Shown: positions 37,401-44,130 of the stretch, in pieces | Position numbering within the stretch: position 1 is the first letter of the stretch | Layout: each line of letters starts with the position of its first letter | Origin: Prodigiosinella aquatilis | GTDB lineage: Bacteria > Pseudomonadota > Gammaproteobacteria > Enterobacterales > Enterobacteriaceae | NCBI GenBank assembly: GCA_030388725.1 | Contig: CP128857.1 | Span: 3,720,001-3,784,000 of the forward strand | DNA length: 64,000 nucleotides | Direction of reading: 5' to 3' | Notes under the pieces: generated by a model | Databases searched by the model: none | What the model was told of the DNA's origin: nothing | What the model saw: the letters and a program-made list of their open reading frames with translations, nothing else | Made by a program: the position numbers and the translations under genes

Positions 37401-38606
37401 CGCACTGAGATCGACGGTTTTGGTTTCCCCGGCGGTAATAAGCACCGAGTATGTCGCCCCATTGGACGCCGTAAATGTGAAGGTATCGTTGGTATTGACG
37501 TTAAAAATAGTGATAGCGGAGAAATCAAAAACCCTTCCCGACACAGAAAATACCAACTGTGTTTCAAGAGCCGTTCCGTAATCCGTTGATAAAGTGACAG
37601 TACCACTAATATCCTGTCCGGATGTCGTGCTGCTATCAACTATCGAGACTGTCGTCGAGGTAATAGTTAACGTTTCGCCGCTTACCGTTTGGGTTACGGT
37701 TTTCGTTCCCACACCAGTGGTATCCGCTTCAAACCCAAAGGTCGCTGAGGTAGCCAGAAAATGGTCATAATTATCAACGGCGATGCTGCTGGTTTCGATA
37801 TCACCAGTCTGGCTTTCCAGATTCCAGTTCCCGCCTTCGGACAGCGGCCCCGTCGCGTCAGTTGATGCCGCTACATCCGCGCCAGTAGCAATAGAAAGCG
37901 AGGTGATAAATGCCTGACCCTCACTCCCTTCCGCCACATCACAACCATAAAGCAGCAAATCACCGTCAGCAGTCAACGCACGACCAATCGTGGCAAGTTC
38001 CGCCTGAACATCAGACGACTCCAGCGACGCGCTGGTTAACAGCGTACTCCCGAGATTTAGCGTTCCCTCAGAGCCATGCGAGAAAATATGAATGGCATCA
38101 TAGCCGCTGTGTGTCGACGCCCAGGCGGCAATCTGCTGCAAGCCATCTTCACTACCATCAATCAACACCACTTCTACACTCGAATCGATGCCCGCCACCA
38201 GAGTTTCATAGTCCTCAACGGAAGTATCCACAAAGGCCACTTCTTTGTGTCCAGTGGTGCTGATCTCTGTTGCAACCGCGTTATCACTGGCACTGGTCGC
38301 AACACTGGCGGTTGATTGATCACTGCTATCTTGCGGTGTGTTTTCTGTTGAATGCGTATCGGTGCCAGAGCTATCGGTATCCGACGTCGCTGTCGCAGTA
38401 TCCGACGTCGCTGTCGCAGCATCCGACGCTGTTGTCGCAGCATCCGACGTCGTTGCAGTATCGGCAACGGTAGCGGCGACGGCCCCATCAAATAACATCC
38501 GTGGCTCAAGCATATAAGCCAGCGGCTGAGAAACCGGCATTACATGATTTACAGGAGTCTGACTGTTAAGTTTTGGATGAGTAACAAACCAATTACGCCA
38601 TAACAT
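31410..38606 (-). CDS. Giant DUF4347 adhesin with tandem Ig-like repeats
   Basis: 2398 residues; ATG 38606 has AAGGAG upstream. The N-terminus lacks a normal signal peptide but has LEPRMLFDGA at 33-42, a motif common at the start of large exported adhesins. A Thr/Ala/Ser/Asp-rich linker (50-120) follows, then DUF4347 (about 122-285, EVAFVDTSVEDYETLVAGI ... HIFSHGSEGTLNLG ... LLLYGCDVAEG). Various Ig/VCBS/cadherin-like domains (290-1385) come next, then eight ~102-residue Ig-like repeats (about 1389-2203, core TITFSEAVTGFTNADLTV). A unique ~195-residue C-terminus follows, with no RTX nonapeptides seen. Likely surface-attached or secreted; first gene of a five-gene operon with export components. 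Confidence 0.88.
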   Translation of the reverse strand: MLWRNWFVTHPKLNSQTPVNHVMPVSQPLAYMLEPRMLFDGAVAATVADTATTSDAATTASDAATATSDTATATSDTDSSGTDTHSTENTPQDSSDQSTASVATSASDNAVATEISTTGHKEVAFVDTSVEDYETLVAGIDSSVEVVLIDGSEDGLQQIAAWASTHSGYDAIHIFSHGSEGTLNLGSTLLTSASLESSDVQAELATIGRALTADGDLLLYGCDVAEGSEGQAFITSLSIATGADVAASTDATGPLSEGGNWNLESQTGDIETSSIAVDNYDHFLATSATFGFEADTTGVGTKTVTQTVSGETLTITSTTVSIVDSSTTSGQDISGTVTLSTDYGTALETQLVFSVSGRVFDFSAITIFNVNTNDTFTFTASNGATYSVLITAGETKTVDLSANTDFQGVSSVTITATDPYAIDFDDVALSNIQSPGPTITSATYDASTNVLTVTGADMVTGDSIDPTKLTLTGEGGNTYTLTSSTVTATSATSFSITLNAVDQLNVEGLLNKDGTSSADSTTLNLAAAASWDTSQTTSADLTGNGITVSNVQTPTITSSTYDETTGVLTVTGTNMVKQVGANNDVDITKLTFTGEGGATYTLTSDTSSVEITSATSFTVTLGSTDKASVDALLDQNGTSSSSSTTYNLAAADDWNGTITGGSIADLTGNGITVSGVNAAPVVSNLNGDSVSFTEGGSTVLLDSGSDSTVTDADSTDFNGGNVTVSITANGVSGEDVLGIVDQGTGAGQIGLSGSSVLYGGVVIGTYTGGSSGSDLVVTLNSSATPTAVQALLRTLNYQNTNTSDPSTSTRTVSITVNDGDGGTSNSSSVSVSVVGVNDAPTVTATGNDPSYNENGSAVDLFSSVTVSTVEAGQTITQLILTVSNLSDGSSEVLVVDGSSIALTNGNSGTTATNSMSYSVSVTGSTATVTFGSVAGISSAAATTLVDGMSYRNDSENPTSASRVVTLTSVTDNGGTSNSGVDTSSLSLTSTVTVTAINDAPTLSAPASISVDEDVSTAITGISFADVDAGSATVTATFAVGSGTLTASSSSGVTVSGSGTATLTMSGSITNINAFIAASNVTFITASNASSNVTLTVTIDDGGNTGVDPGTSGTSTTEADSTTVTLAVTAVNDAPVNSVPASQSTQENTNLVFNSANSNLISISDVDAGSSDMQITLTATHGVLTLSSVSGLTFSTGSGTSDATMTFTGTLTSINNALNGMVFTPDSAYNGSASVQIVTSDQGASGSGGTLTDTDTVTISVNPNSAAVSNVSSSSANGDYKIGDTILLTVTFDDTVTVDTSGGTPTLLLETGSTDRQATYLSGSGSNTLTFTYTVQSGDLSADLDYTSTSALSLNGGTIIDSNSLDATLTLPTVGGASGISAQKAIQVDGVRPTATIDMADTALKVGDTSLVTITFSEAVTGFTNADLTVANGSLGSVSSSDGGVTWTATFTPTASIADASNVITLDNTGVQDAAGNSGSGTTDSANYSIDTQRPTATITLADTVLKIGDTSLVTITFSEAVTGFTNADLTVANGTLSSVSSSDGGITWTATFTPTASITDATNVITLDNTGVQDVAGNSGSGTTDSANYSIDMVRPTAAIAMADTALKANETSLVTITFSEAVTGFTNADLTVANGTLSNVASSDGGITWTATFTPTDGIADTTNVITLDNTGIQDTAGNSGSGTTDSANYSVETIRPTATIVMADTALKIGDTSLVTITFSEAVTGFTNADLTVANGTLSSVSSSDGGITWTATFTPTASIDDATNVITLDNTGVQDAVGNSGSGTTDSANYSIDMVRPTAAIAMADTALKVNETSLVTITFSEAVTGFTNADLTVANGTLSNVASSDGGITWTATFTPTDGITDATNVITLDNTGIQDTAGNSGSGTTDSANYSIETVRPTATIAMADTALKIGDTSLVTITFSEVVTGFTNADLTVANGTLSNVASSDGGITWTATFTPTDGIADTTNVITLDNTGIQDTAGNSGSGTTDSANYSVETIRPTATIVMADTALKIGDTSLVTITFSEAVTGFTNADLTVANGSLSNVASSDGGITWTATFTPTASIDDATNVITLDNSGLQNAAGNSGAGTTDSSNYSVDTLRPTAAITMANTALKTGETSLVTITFSEAVTGFTNADLTVANGTLGNVESSDGGVTWTATFTPTASITDTSNVITLDNTGIQDVAGNSGSGTTDSPNYSVNTLSVDLTGDPEFKSSGGKGESLTNISGVGSQSQLVLINSPTEIGGALDATVPFLATSSLSGTTAGTTSAFAPASQGGGATQPGNIATIFAGDGVATHESGVVSTRIPSLNQSMGGRSTLSGLFTELPLPDMTPLSTFSQGSWQGVFGSHVTSGSVPVSVFGTPVFSQQLKILDEYDYQRLASLAGALQQVNPSV
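31995..34440 (-). repeat. Eight tandem 306-bp repeats inside the adhesin gene
   Basis: Eight consecutive units of 306 bases encode near-identical 102-residue Ig-like domains; unit boundaries fall at the RPTA(T/A)I motif. Units alternate between a KIGDTSLV and a K(A/V)NETSLV version, and several are almost identical in DNA, indicating recent duplication or gene conversion. Copy number could vary between strains, and assemblies may collapse it. Confidence 0.9.
38375..38465 (-). repeat. Short tandem repeat in the adhesin N-terminal linker
   Basis: About four imperfect 18-21-base units (core TCCGACGTCGCTGTCGCAG on the plus strand) encode the Asp-Thr-Ala-Thr-rich linker ahead of DUF4347. Because units are multiples of three, copy changes would alter length without breaking the frame. 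Confidence 0.7.
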
Positions 38607-38947
38607 TGCATTACTCCTTCATTTCTATACCACGCCGGATATTTTCACTACACTTTGTGTTTTCAGAGTGAGATGAACACCGCTCAGAGACCAAGCAATC
38701 GCACAGAAGACATGCACACTCATCTATCTATAATGGTATTTATTTAGCATTTATCACCAACAAATAGAAATATTTTTTAAAAAATAATTACATTTCACTT
38801 ACTAAATAGAGCAAAATCACATTCCAATAAAACTCATTAACTGAAAAGGTTAAGCACATTTCCATCAGCTACACTGAATAATGATATCGGGAACATTAAA
38901 GTTTAGACACTTTATGTCACAAATAGACACAGTTAGGAGATCTGGAA
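38607..38947. other. Divergent promoter region between adhesin operon and tail-collar gene
   Basis: 341 bases, very AT-rich around 38730-38860, no ORF. It must contain both divergent promoters. AAGGAGTAAT before the adhesin start and TAGGAGATCTGG before the collar gene are the ribosome sites. No operator could be recognised. Confidence 0.6.
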
Positions 38948-39769
38948 ATGTTAAAAAAAATGACACAATTGCTACCTGTTTCTCCGGCTATCGTGCTGGT
39001 TGCAGGTATAGGTATCACGCCAGCTTTCGCATCAGCCTGTGGTACCGAACCGTTTATTGGTGAGGTATGTACTTTCGCCTTCAATTATTGTCCAGAGGGT
39101 TACCTCCCGGCTGATGGGCGGCAACTTCTCGTCAATTCTTATCAGGCGCTTTATTCACTGTTTGGTTATACCTACGGCGGTTCGGGCAACAACTTCGCTT
39201 TACCCGATTTACGTGGCCGTGCAGCTATAGGTGCAGGCTATCCAGGCTCATATGGCGCACAATTAGACACAGAATGGGGACAACGATATGGGAGTTCGAC
39301 GACAACATTAGTTTCCAGTCAGCTTCCTGTACATACTCATCCTGCCACATTTACGCCAGTAAGTGGGTCTCAGACGGTGAATATCCCAGCCACGACAGGG
39401 AATTTAAACGTGAGTGCCTACTTGCCGGTGAGTACCAGCACAGGCACCACACCAACGTTGGGTGCCGGGCAAACCGGTTATCTGAGTGGACTCAGTGGTA
39501 AATCAGGTTCATTAAGTGTTGTATTCAACGGCCCCTATACCACTATCGACCCTAGTGCAGCGAATCCGGCCATGTTACCGGCGAAAGTCAACACTACAGG
39601 TAATGCAGGCACTGCCGCCACGACGACCACAGTTTCAACAATTACAGGTGGTGTGGTTGCCGTAGGCCCTAACTCAACGGCCTTGCTTCCTGTTTCAACA
39701 CAGTCACCTAGTCTGGGGCTAAAAATGTGTATTGCTATAGAAGGGGTTTATCCGATAAGACCCAATTAA
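38948..39769 (+). CDS. Secreted phage tail-collar-domain protein (MdpB-like)
   Basis: 273 residues with an N-terminal hydrophobic signal (SPAIVLVAGIGITPAFASA). Residues ~37-105 are the Tail Collar domain (PF07484): FIGEVCTFAFNYCPEGYLPADGR, YQALYSLFGYTYGG, FALPDLRGRAAIGAG. The rest is a Thr/Ser/Gly-rich beta region ending in MCIAIEGVYPIRPN, as in microcystin-dependent-protein relatives. Such proteins are often encoded outside prophages, in twos or threes; here there is one, divergent from the adhesin. Role unknown; envelope or extracellular location inferred from the signal. Confidence 0.82.
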   Translation: MLKKMTQLLPVSPAIVLVAGIGITPAFASACGTEPFIGEVCTFAFNYCPEGYLPADGRQLLVNSYQALYSLFGYTYGGSGNNFALPDLRGRAAIGAGYPGSYGAQLDTEWGQRYGSSTTTLVSSQLPVHTHPATFTPVSGSQTVNIPATTGNLNVSAYLPVSTSTGTTPTLGAGQTGYLSGLSGKSGSLSVVFNGPYTTIDPSAANPAMLPAKVNTTGNAGTAATTTTVSTITGGVVAVGPNSTALLPVSTQSPSLGLKMCIAIEGVYPIRPN

Positions 39770-40101
39770 TGCGGTAAAATACCTGAGTCACATCAGCACG
39801 AGAATCAATGCTTTTTCATCGACATTTTTCTCGTGCTTCCTTAAGAGATGTTCCCCACATGGCACGATTTTGATTTAAAAGTTACTGGCCAACGCGTTCA
39901 TATCCATCTGTTCATTTTCAGATATTGCGTGATGAAATACGCTCGTCAAGAAAAAACCGATAAAGAATGTCCATTCGTGCATTTCCTTTTCCAGACAGGT
40001 AATCCCATAAATTAATAATCAACCACACTGACTATAAGTTTTCATTTTGAAACGCCAGCGTTAGCGTTAGCGCTGTCTTGTCCGGAAAATAAGGAACAAA
40101 A
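39770..40101. other. Intergenic region before budC
   Basis: 332 bases with no ORF. It contains the collar-gene terminator (39795-39838) and presumably the budC promoter. A direct repeat GCGTTAGCGTTAGCGC is visible at about 40060-40075. Nothing else recognised. Confidence 0.55.
39795..39838 (+). terminator. Terminator after the tail-collar gene
   Basis: AGCACGAGAA (39795-39804) pairs with TTCTCGTGCT (39827-39836) across a long loop, followed by a short T-rich stretch; 26 bases after the stop. Confidence 0.55.
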
Positions 40102-40875
40102 ATGGGAAATAAAGTCGCATTAGTCACTGGCGCGGGTCAGGGGATTGGTAAAGCCATCGCATTACGTCTTGCCAAAGATGGTTTTTCCGTCGCCGTGGTT
40201 GATTACAACGCGGAAACAGCAAAACAAGTCGCCCAACAAATAGTAGCAATGGGCAGTAAAGCTATTGCCTTAACAGCGGATGTCTCCGATCGCGATCAGG
40301 TCTTCTCTGCCGTCGATAACGCCAGGCAACAACTAGGCGGGTTCGATGTGATCGTCAATAATGCGGGTATTGCCCCCACTACACCTATTGAGGACATCAC
40401 GCCAGAAATCGTGGACAAAGTGTACAACATCAACGTTAAAGGCGTGATCTGGGGTATTCAAGCTGCCGTACACGCTTTTAAAACCCTGGGACACGGCGGG
40501 AAGATCATCAACGCCAGCTCACAAGCCGGACATGTCGGCAACCCCGAACTGGCGGTATACAGCTCCAGTAAATTTGCGGTACGCGGTCTGACGCAAACCG
40601 CCGCACGAGATCTGGCACCACTGGGGATTACCGTTAACGCATACTGCCCAGGCATTGTCAAAACGCCAATGTGGGAAAGCATTGATCGGCAGATTTCCGA
40701 GGCAGCCGGGAAACCACTGGGTTATGGCACCGAGGAATTTGCCAAACGCATCACGCTGGGACGCTTGTCAGAACCGGAGGACGTCGCGGCCTGTGTGGCT
40801 TATCTGGCTGGCCCGGATTCAGATTATATGACCGGACAAGCACTGCTGATTGATGGTGGTATGGTATTTAATTAA
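40102..40875 (+). CDS. budC: meso-2,3-butanediol dehydrogenase / diacetyl (acetoin) reductase
   Basis: 257 residues. The NAD motif TGAGQGIG is near residue 9, NNAG near 85, and the Ser-Tyr-Lys triad is in SSQAGHVGNPELAVYSSSKFA (Y-S-S-S-K). Long stretches are identical with Klebsiella BudC (YNINVKGVIWGIQAAV, NPELAVYSSSKFAVRGLTQT, DYMTGQ). It interconverts acetoin and 2,3-butanediol with NADH at the end of the butanediol pathway. budA and budB are not next to it; it stands alone with its own terminator. Confidence 0.95.
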   Translation: MGNKVALVTGAGQGIGKAIALRLAKDGFSVAVVDYNAETAKQVAQQIVAMGSKAIALTADVSDRDQVFSAVDNARQQLGGFDVIVNNAGIAPTTPIEDITPEIVDKVYNINVKGVIWGIQAAVHAFKTLGHGGKIINASSQAGHVGNPELAVYSSSKFAVRGLTQTAARDLAPLGITVNAYCPGIVKTPMWESIDRQISEAAGKPLGYGTEEFAKRITLGRLSEPEDVAACVAYLAGPDSDYMTGQALLIDGGMVFN

Positions 40876-40894
40876 TACTATTTTTCACTATTCG

Positions 40895-40922
40895 GCACCG
40901 CAACAGACGTTGTGGTGCTTTT
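40895..40922 (+). terminator. budC terminator
   Basis: GCACC-G-CAA (40895-40903) pairs with TTG-T-GGTGC (40910-40918), then CTTTTCG; 20 bases after the budC stop. Confidence 0.6.
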
Positions 40923-41039
40923 CGTTATAGTGCCGACCTCAAAGCCACCTTATCCGCCTGCCGCACTCATTACAGATACACTATCGCTGCGACTGAATTA
41001 TGCTATTTATATAAACATTATTCTGTCAGAGGACAGGGC

Positions 41040-41843
41040 ATGAGCAGAATCAACCAATCACACCCTTACCGTACGCTGATACCCGGTTTGGAAGCGATAT
41101 ATTTGGCTTCTGATATCACCTTTCCTCGCCATGCCCATGAACAATTTGGCATTGGCGTTATTGCTCGCGGCGGGCATCGCTCATGGAGTGGCAAAGGATT
41201 GGTTGAGGCCGGCCCCGGTAACACCATTATGGTCAATCCAGGTGAAATCCATGATGGTTCACCCATTGGCAAACAGCCACGAACATGGCGGATGCTCTAT
41301 TTCACCCCTTCGTTGTTGGAACACTACCTGCCTCATGACATCAGCGGAGATATCGAACTCACGCAACCCGCCGTGTACGACCCCATCCTCTCGCGGCTTT
41401 TCTCTCAATTTTTCGTCAGCGTAACCGATACCCTCGCTGAGCCGCTCATGGTGGAGGAACACGGTTTACTGCTACTCAATCACGTCCTGAATGCACATAG
41501 TACCCAACACATCAAAACGGAACACACCACGCCAGATATTGACAAAGTACGCCAGCGCCTCAATGACTCCCCGGAGCAACTCACTTCTTTGGCAGAACTC
41601 GCCGAAACCATCGGTATCAGCCGCTTCCAGTTACTGCGGGCGTTTACCCGTGAACTGGGAATTACACCACATGCTTATCTGATACAACGTCGGGTGCAAC
41701 TCGCCCGACGGTTATTGCTGTCCGGTAAAAGTCTCAGCGAAGCCGCCCTGGACGCAGGTTTTGCTGATCAAAGCCATATGACACGGGCTTTTACACGGCA
41801 AATCGGAGTACCGCCAGGTCGTTTTAAAATGTCACAAACCTAA
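41040..41843 (+). CDS. AraC-family transcriptional regulator
   Basis: 267 residues. N-terminal cupin-like AraC ligand domain (FPRHAHEQFGIGVIARGGHR, NTIMVNPGEIHDG). Two C-terminal helix-turn-helix motifs (TSLAELAETIGISRFQLLRAF; LSEAALDAGFADQSHMTRAFTR) end in GVPPGRF. This subfamily usually regulates a neighbouring LysE-type amino-acid exporter; here only a 43-residue LysE-like stub remains at 42611. It may therefore have lost its target. Confidence 0.9.
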   Translation: MSRINQSHPYRTLIPGLEAIYLASDITFPRHAHEQFGIGVIARGGHRSWSGKGLVEAGPGNTIMVNPGEIHDGSPIGKQPRTWRMLYFTPSLLEHYLPHDISGDIELTQPAVYDPILSRLFSQFFVSVTDTLAEPLMVEEHGLLLLNHVLNAHSTQHIKTEHTTPDIDKVRQRLNDSPEQLTSLAELAETIGISRFQLLRAFTRELGITPHAYLIQRRVQLARRLLLSGKSLSEAALDAGFADQSHMTRAFTRQIGVPPGRFKMSQT

Positions 41844-41942
41844 TCTGTTCAACCTGCAATTTTATTCAAGACGCGCACTTCAGCGATGGCGATGATGGAC
41901 CGAGGATGAAAATACGCATTCGGTCAATCGGCAGGTGGGCAT

Positions 41943-42611
41943 ATGAAACTGAGTTACACAGATGAGATGAAACAACGTTTTCCTGAGCGTATAACCGGCA
42001 CGCTTCAGTTGACAAGTTTCATCAATGGAGGCGATTTCACACCGCCAATCAATCAATTCTATCGCATCGCCACAAACCGGCTATGCCTGGCACATGAAGG
42101 AGAATGGCCAGAAATTCAGGCCTGGCGCAAGGCGTTTACCAAAATGAAGCTGAAACCGACACAATATCGTTGTGCCGCTGAAGCCCTGTTGCGCCGGTTT
42201 CGTAAAGAAGGCGAATTACCGCAGATCAATCCATTGATTGACCTGTGTAATGCTATTTCTCTTGCTTTTGGCATTCCTATCGCCGTATTTGACCTTGATT
42301 GCGTATCCGGCGACCTGATGGTACGCCACGCCAGAGGCAACGAGGTTTATCAACCCTTTTCGGGCGACATTGAATATCCAGATAAGGGGGAAGTGATTTT
42401 TTCCGACGATGCCGACCGGGCGCATGCCAGACGCTGGACAAATCGCCAGAGCGGCTACTCAGCCATCGATCATGGAAGTACCACGATATTGATAGTGGCT
42501 GAGGCCATGCACTCAACAGCGCAAAATGATATTCCCCACCTGCTGGATACTTTACAGGGCGTGCTCAATAACGCCACATCTCATCCCACCATCGTCAGGG
42601 GGAGGTGCTGA
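41943..42611 (+). CDS. B3/4 (tRNA-editing-like) domain protein
   Basis: 222 residues of the stand-alone B3/B4 family related to the PheRS beta-subunit editing domain. Conserved segments are WRKAFTKMKLKPTQYRCAAEALLRRF, INPLIDLCNAISLAFGIPIAVFDLD and GEVIFSDDADRAHARRW. Stand-alone members are thought to act on amino acids, nucleic acids or mischarged tRNA, but no activity is proven. Its last base (42611) is the first base of the LysE stub's ATG, suggesting a former operon with the AraC regulator and a transporter. Confidence 0.85.
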   Translation: MKLSYTDEMKQRFPERITGTLQLTSFINGGDFTPPINQFYRIATNRLCLAHEGEWPEIQAWRKAFTKMKLKPTQYRCAAEALLRRFRKEGELPQINPLIDLCNAISLAFGIPIAVFDLDCVSGDLMVRHARGNEVYQPFSGDIEYPDKGEVIFSDDADRAHARRWTNRQSGYSAIDHGSTTILIVAEAMHSTAQNDIPHLLDTLQGVLNNATSHPTIVRGRC

Positions 42612-42742
42612 TGACACTCGATTTTTTGCTCACCTCACTGCGGGTCGTCTTCTCTCGTCCATCCATACTGATCTGGATGCGACGAAGTTTTGCCTTTGCT
42701 TTTATTTTACTCGGCATAAAACTGGCGTCCTCAGTGCAATAA
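42611..42742 (+). pseudogene. LysE/RhtB-type exporter remnant
   Basis: A 43-residue frame starts in the TGATG overlap with the B3/4 gene. Its tail, with FILLGIKLASS preceded by SRPSILIWMRRSFAFA, resembles the final helix of LysE-family exporters (typically W.NR..G..F..LG..LA). The rest of the ~200-residue protein is missing. The AraC-LysE-B3/4 linkage known in other bacteria supports this reading. A random short ORF cannot be excluded. Confidence 0.5.
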
Positions 42743-42777
42743 ACACGATGTAATGGTGTATCCGCAGAGAAAAAAGA

Positions 42778-43473
42778 TCATTGATCCAGACTTAACCAGT
42801 GAAATGAACGCCGTAAAAACGGTTCTGCGTCATGATCGATGATGAGCCCATGCGCCATGATTATCGTCTGCGGATGCCAATTCAGGATCTTTTCCATATG
42901 TTGCCTGGCTTCCGATTTATTAAGCATAAAACTTAAACGCCAGTCCAACGGCATTTGTCCATCAGGCGCCAATATACCGGCTTCCTTTGCCAATAAACGC
43001 TTCAGTGGACTAAACGATTCTGGCGCAAAATTTTCGATTAAATCAGTCACGATAAGGGCTTTCGATGGTTTATGGAAAAATACACACTCTTCCATTACTG
43101 ACGAGCCGGTAAATAACAGCTGGTCTATATCCTCCGACCACGGTGCATTAAATGAAGGCGTAAAAATACCATCAAAAATAATGTCCTGACGTTTCTGTTG
43201 AACCTCATGAGTACCGAATACCTGTGCATCCGGATAATGCTGCTGCCAGTCTTTGAGGAACAGATGATGAAGCTGATTGGGTGCCACCAAATAATTGACA
43301 ATCCCCAGTTCATCGACTTGTTTCTGTAGATGCGCCTCCAACCGGATTGGACTATGTACCCAAAGCGAGCCATCAGATAAACGTACCACCGTCATCCGGG
43401 TTGAATAAGGTAGCGTAAAAAAAGAAACCGTTTCACCGTTGAAAACCCAAATATTCTCACCGATTTTATTCAT
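42778..43473 (-). CDS. DUF4336 protein (metallo-beta-lactamase-like)
   Basis: 231 residues of the DUF4336 family: NIWVFNGETVSFFTLPYSTRMTVVRLSDGSLWVHSPI, VNYLVAPNQLHHLFLKDWQ, ALIVTDLIENF. The order of His/Asp positions resembles a degenerate metallo-beta-lactamase fold (H in NQLHHLF, D in VTDLIEN, H in MAHGLIIDHD). No signal peptide. Function unknown; transcribed toward the LysE stub. Confidence 0.8.
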   Translation of the reverse strand: MNKIGENIWVFNGETVSFFTLPYSTRMTVVRLSDGSLWVHSPIRLEAHLQKQVDELGIVNYLVAPNQLHHLFLKDWQQHYPDAQVFGTHEVQQKRQDIIFDGIFTPSFNAPWSEDIDQLLFTGSSVMEECVFFHKPSKALIVTDLIENFAPESFSPLKRLLAKEAGILAPDGQMPLDWRLSFMLNKSEARQHMEKILNWHPQTIIMAHGLIIDHDAEPFLRRSFHWLSLDQ

Positions 43474-44130
43474 CTATTACTCCTGTAAATACACTGGAAC
43501 TTATTCCTCTCTTCCAATGCACTCAACATGATGCGACAACATGCCTGTCGTCCATTAGTAACGTCGTAAAGCTTACATGCGGTACAACACACTACTTCAC
43601 TACGTTTTTCACGAAAAAACTTAATTAAAATTAACATTACGAAACTAAATTATAATTATAAAATTCAATAAGATTAATTTATTACACTAAAATATCAGAT
43701 TAAATTACCTATATTTAGAACAAAAATCACTTTTCATTACGATTTATTATTAGTTTTATTTACTTTATTTGAGTTATAAATCGATTGCAATGTTGGTTTT
43801 ATGTTACTGAAGTAATAGATAACAGAGTAACAATTATAAGTAATAACGATTTCCTGGTGTTTCGTTTTTTTATGAAAGGTGCTTTTATTATTTACAATCC
43901 AAGCGCTAAATTATCGACAGCGATGAGATATATCAGTAGCACTCGTCAGTGTGCTACTGGTAGGAATGAAAATTACGCGGCTCCAAGAAAATACGTTCAC
44001 GCTATCGCGCTTGCCATTACCTGGAATCCACCTATTTTTAATATGAAGAGGTCGTTTGAATTAATAAACCGTCCAGCTATTGGCGTATTCAGTCAAGGGC
44101 GGTAGCGTCCCAGAATCAAGAGGAAATATT
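43474..44130. other. AT-rich intergenic region
   Basis: 657 bases, strongly AT-rich from 43600 to 43850. The one long frame (43785-44105) has no ribosome site and an unlikely composition. Promoters for the DUF4336 gene and the decarboxylase-like gene should be here. Nothing else recognised. Confidence 0.6.

Noticed and set aside
31410..38606. RTX toxin
   Set aside because: No GGxGxDxUx nonapeptides were found; the protein is Ig-repeat and DUF4347 based.
43785..44105. 106-codon plus-strand ORF
   Set aside because: No ribosome site, odd composition, AT-rich intergenic DNA and no recognisable motif.
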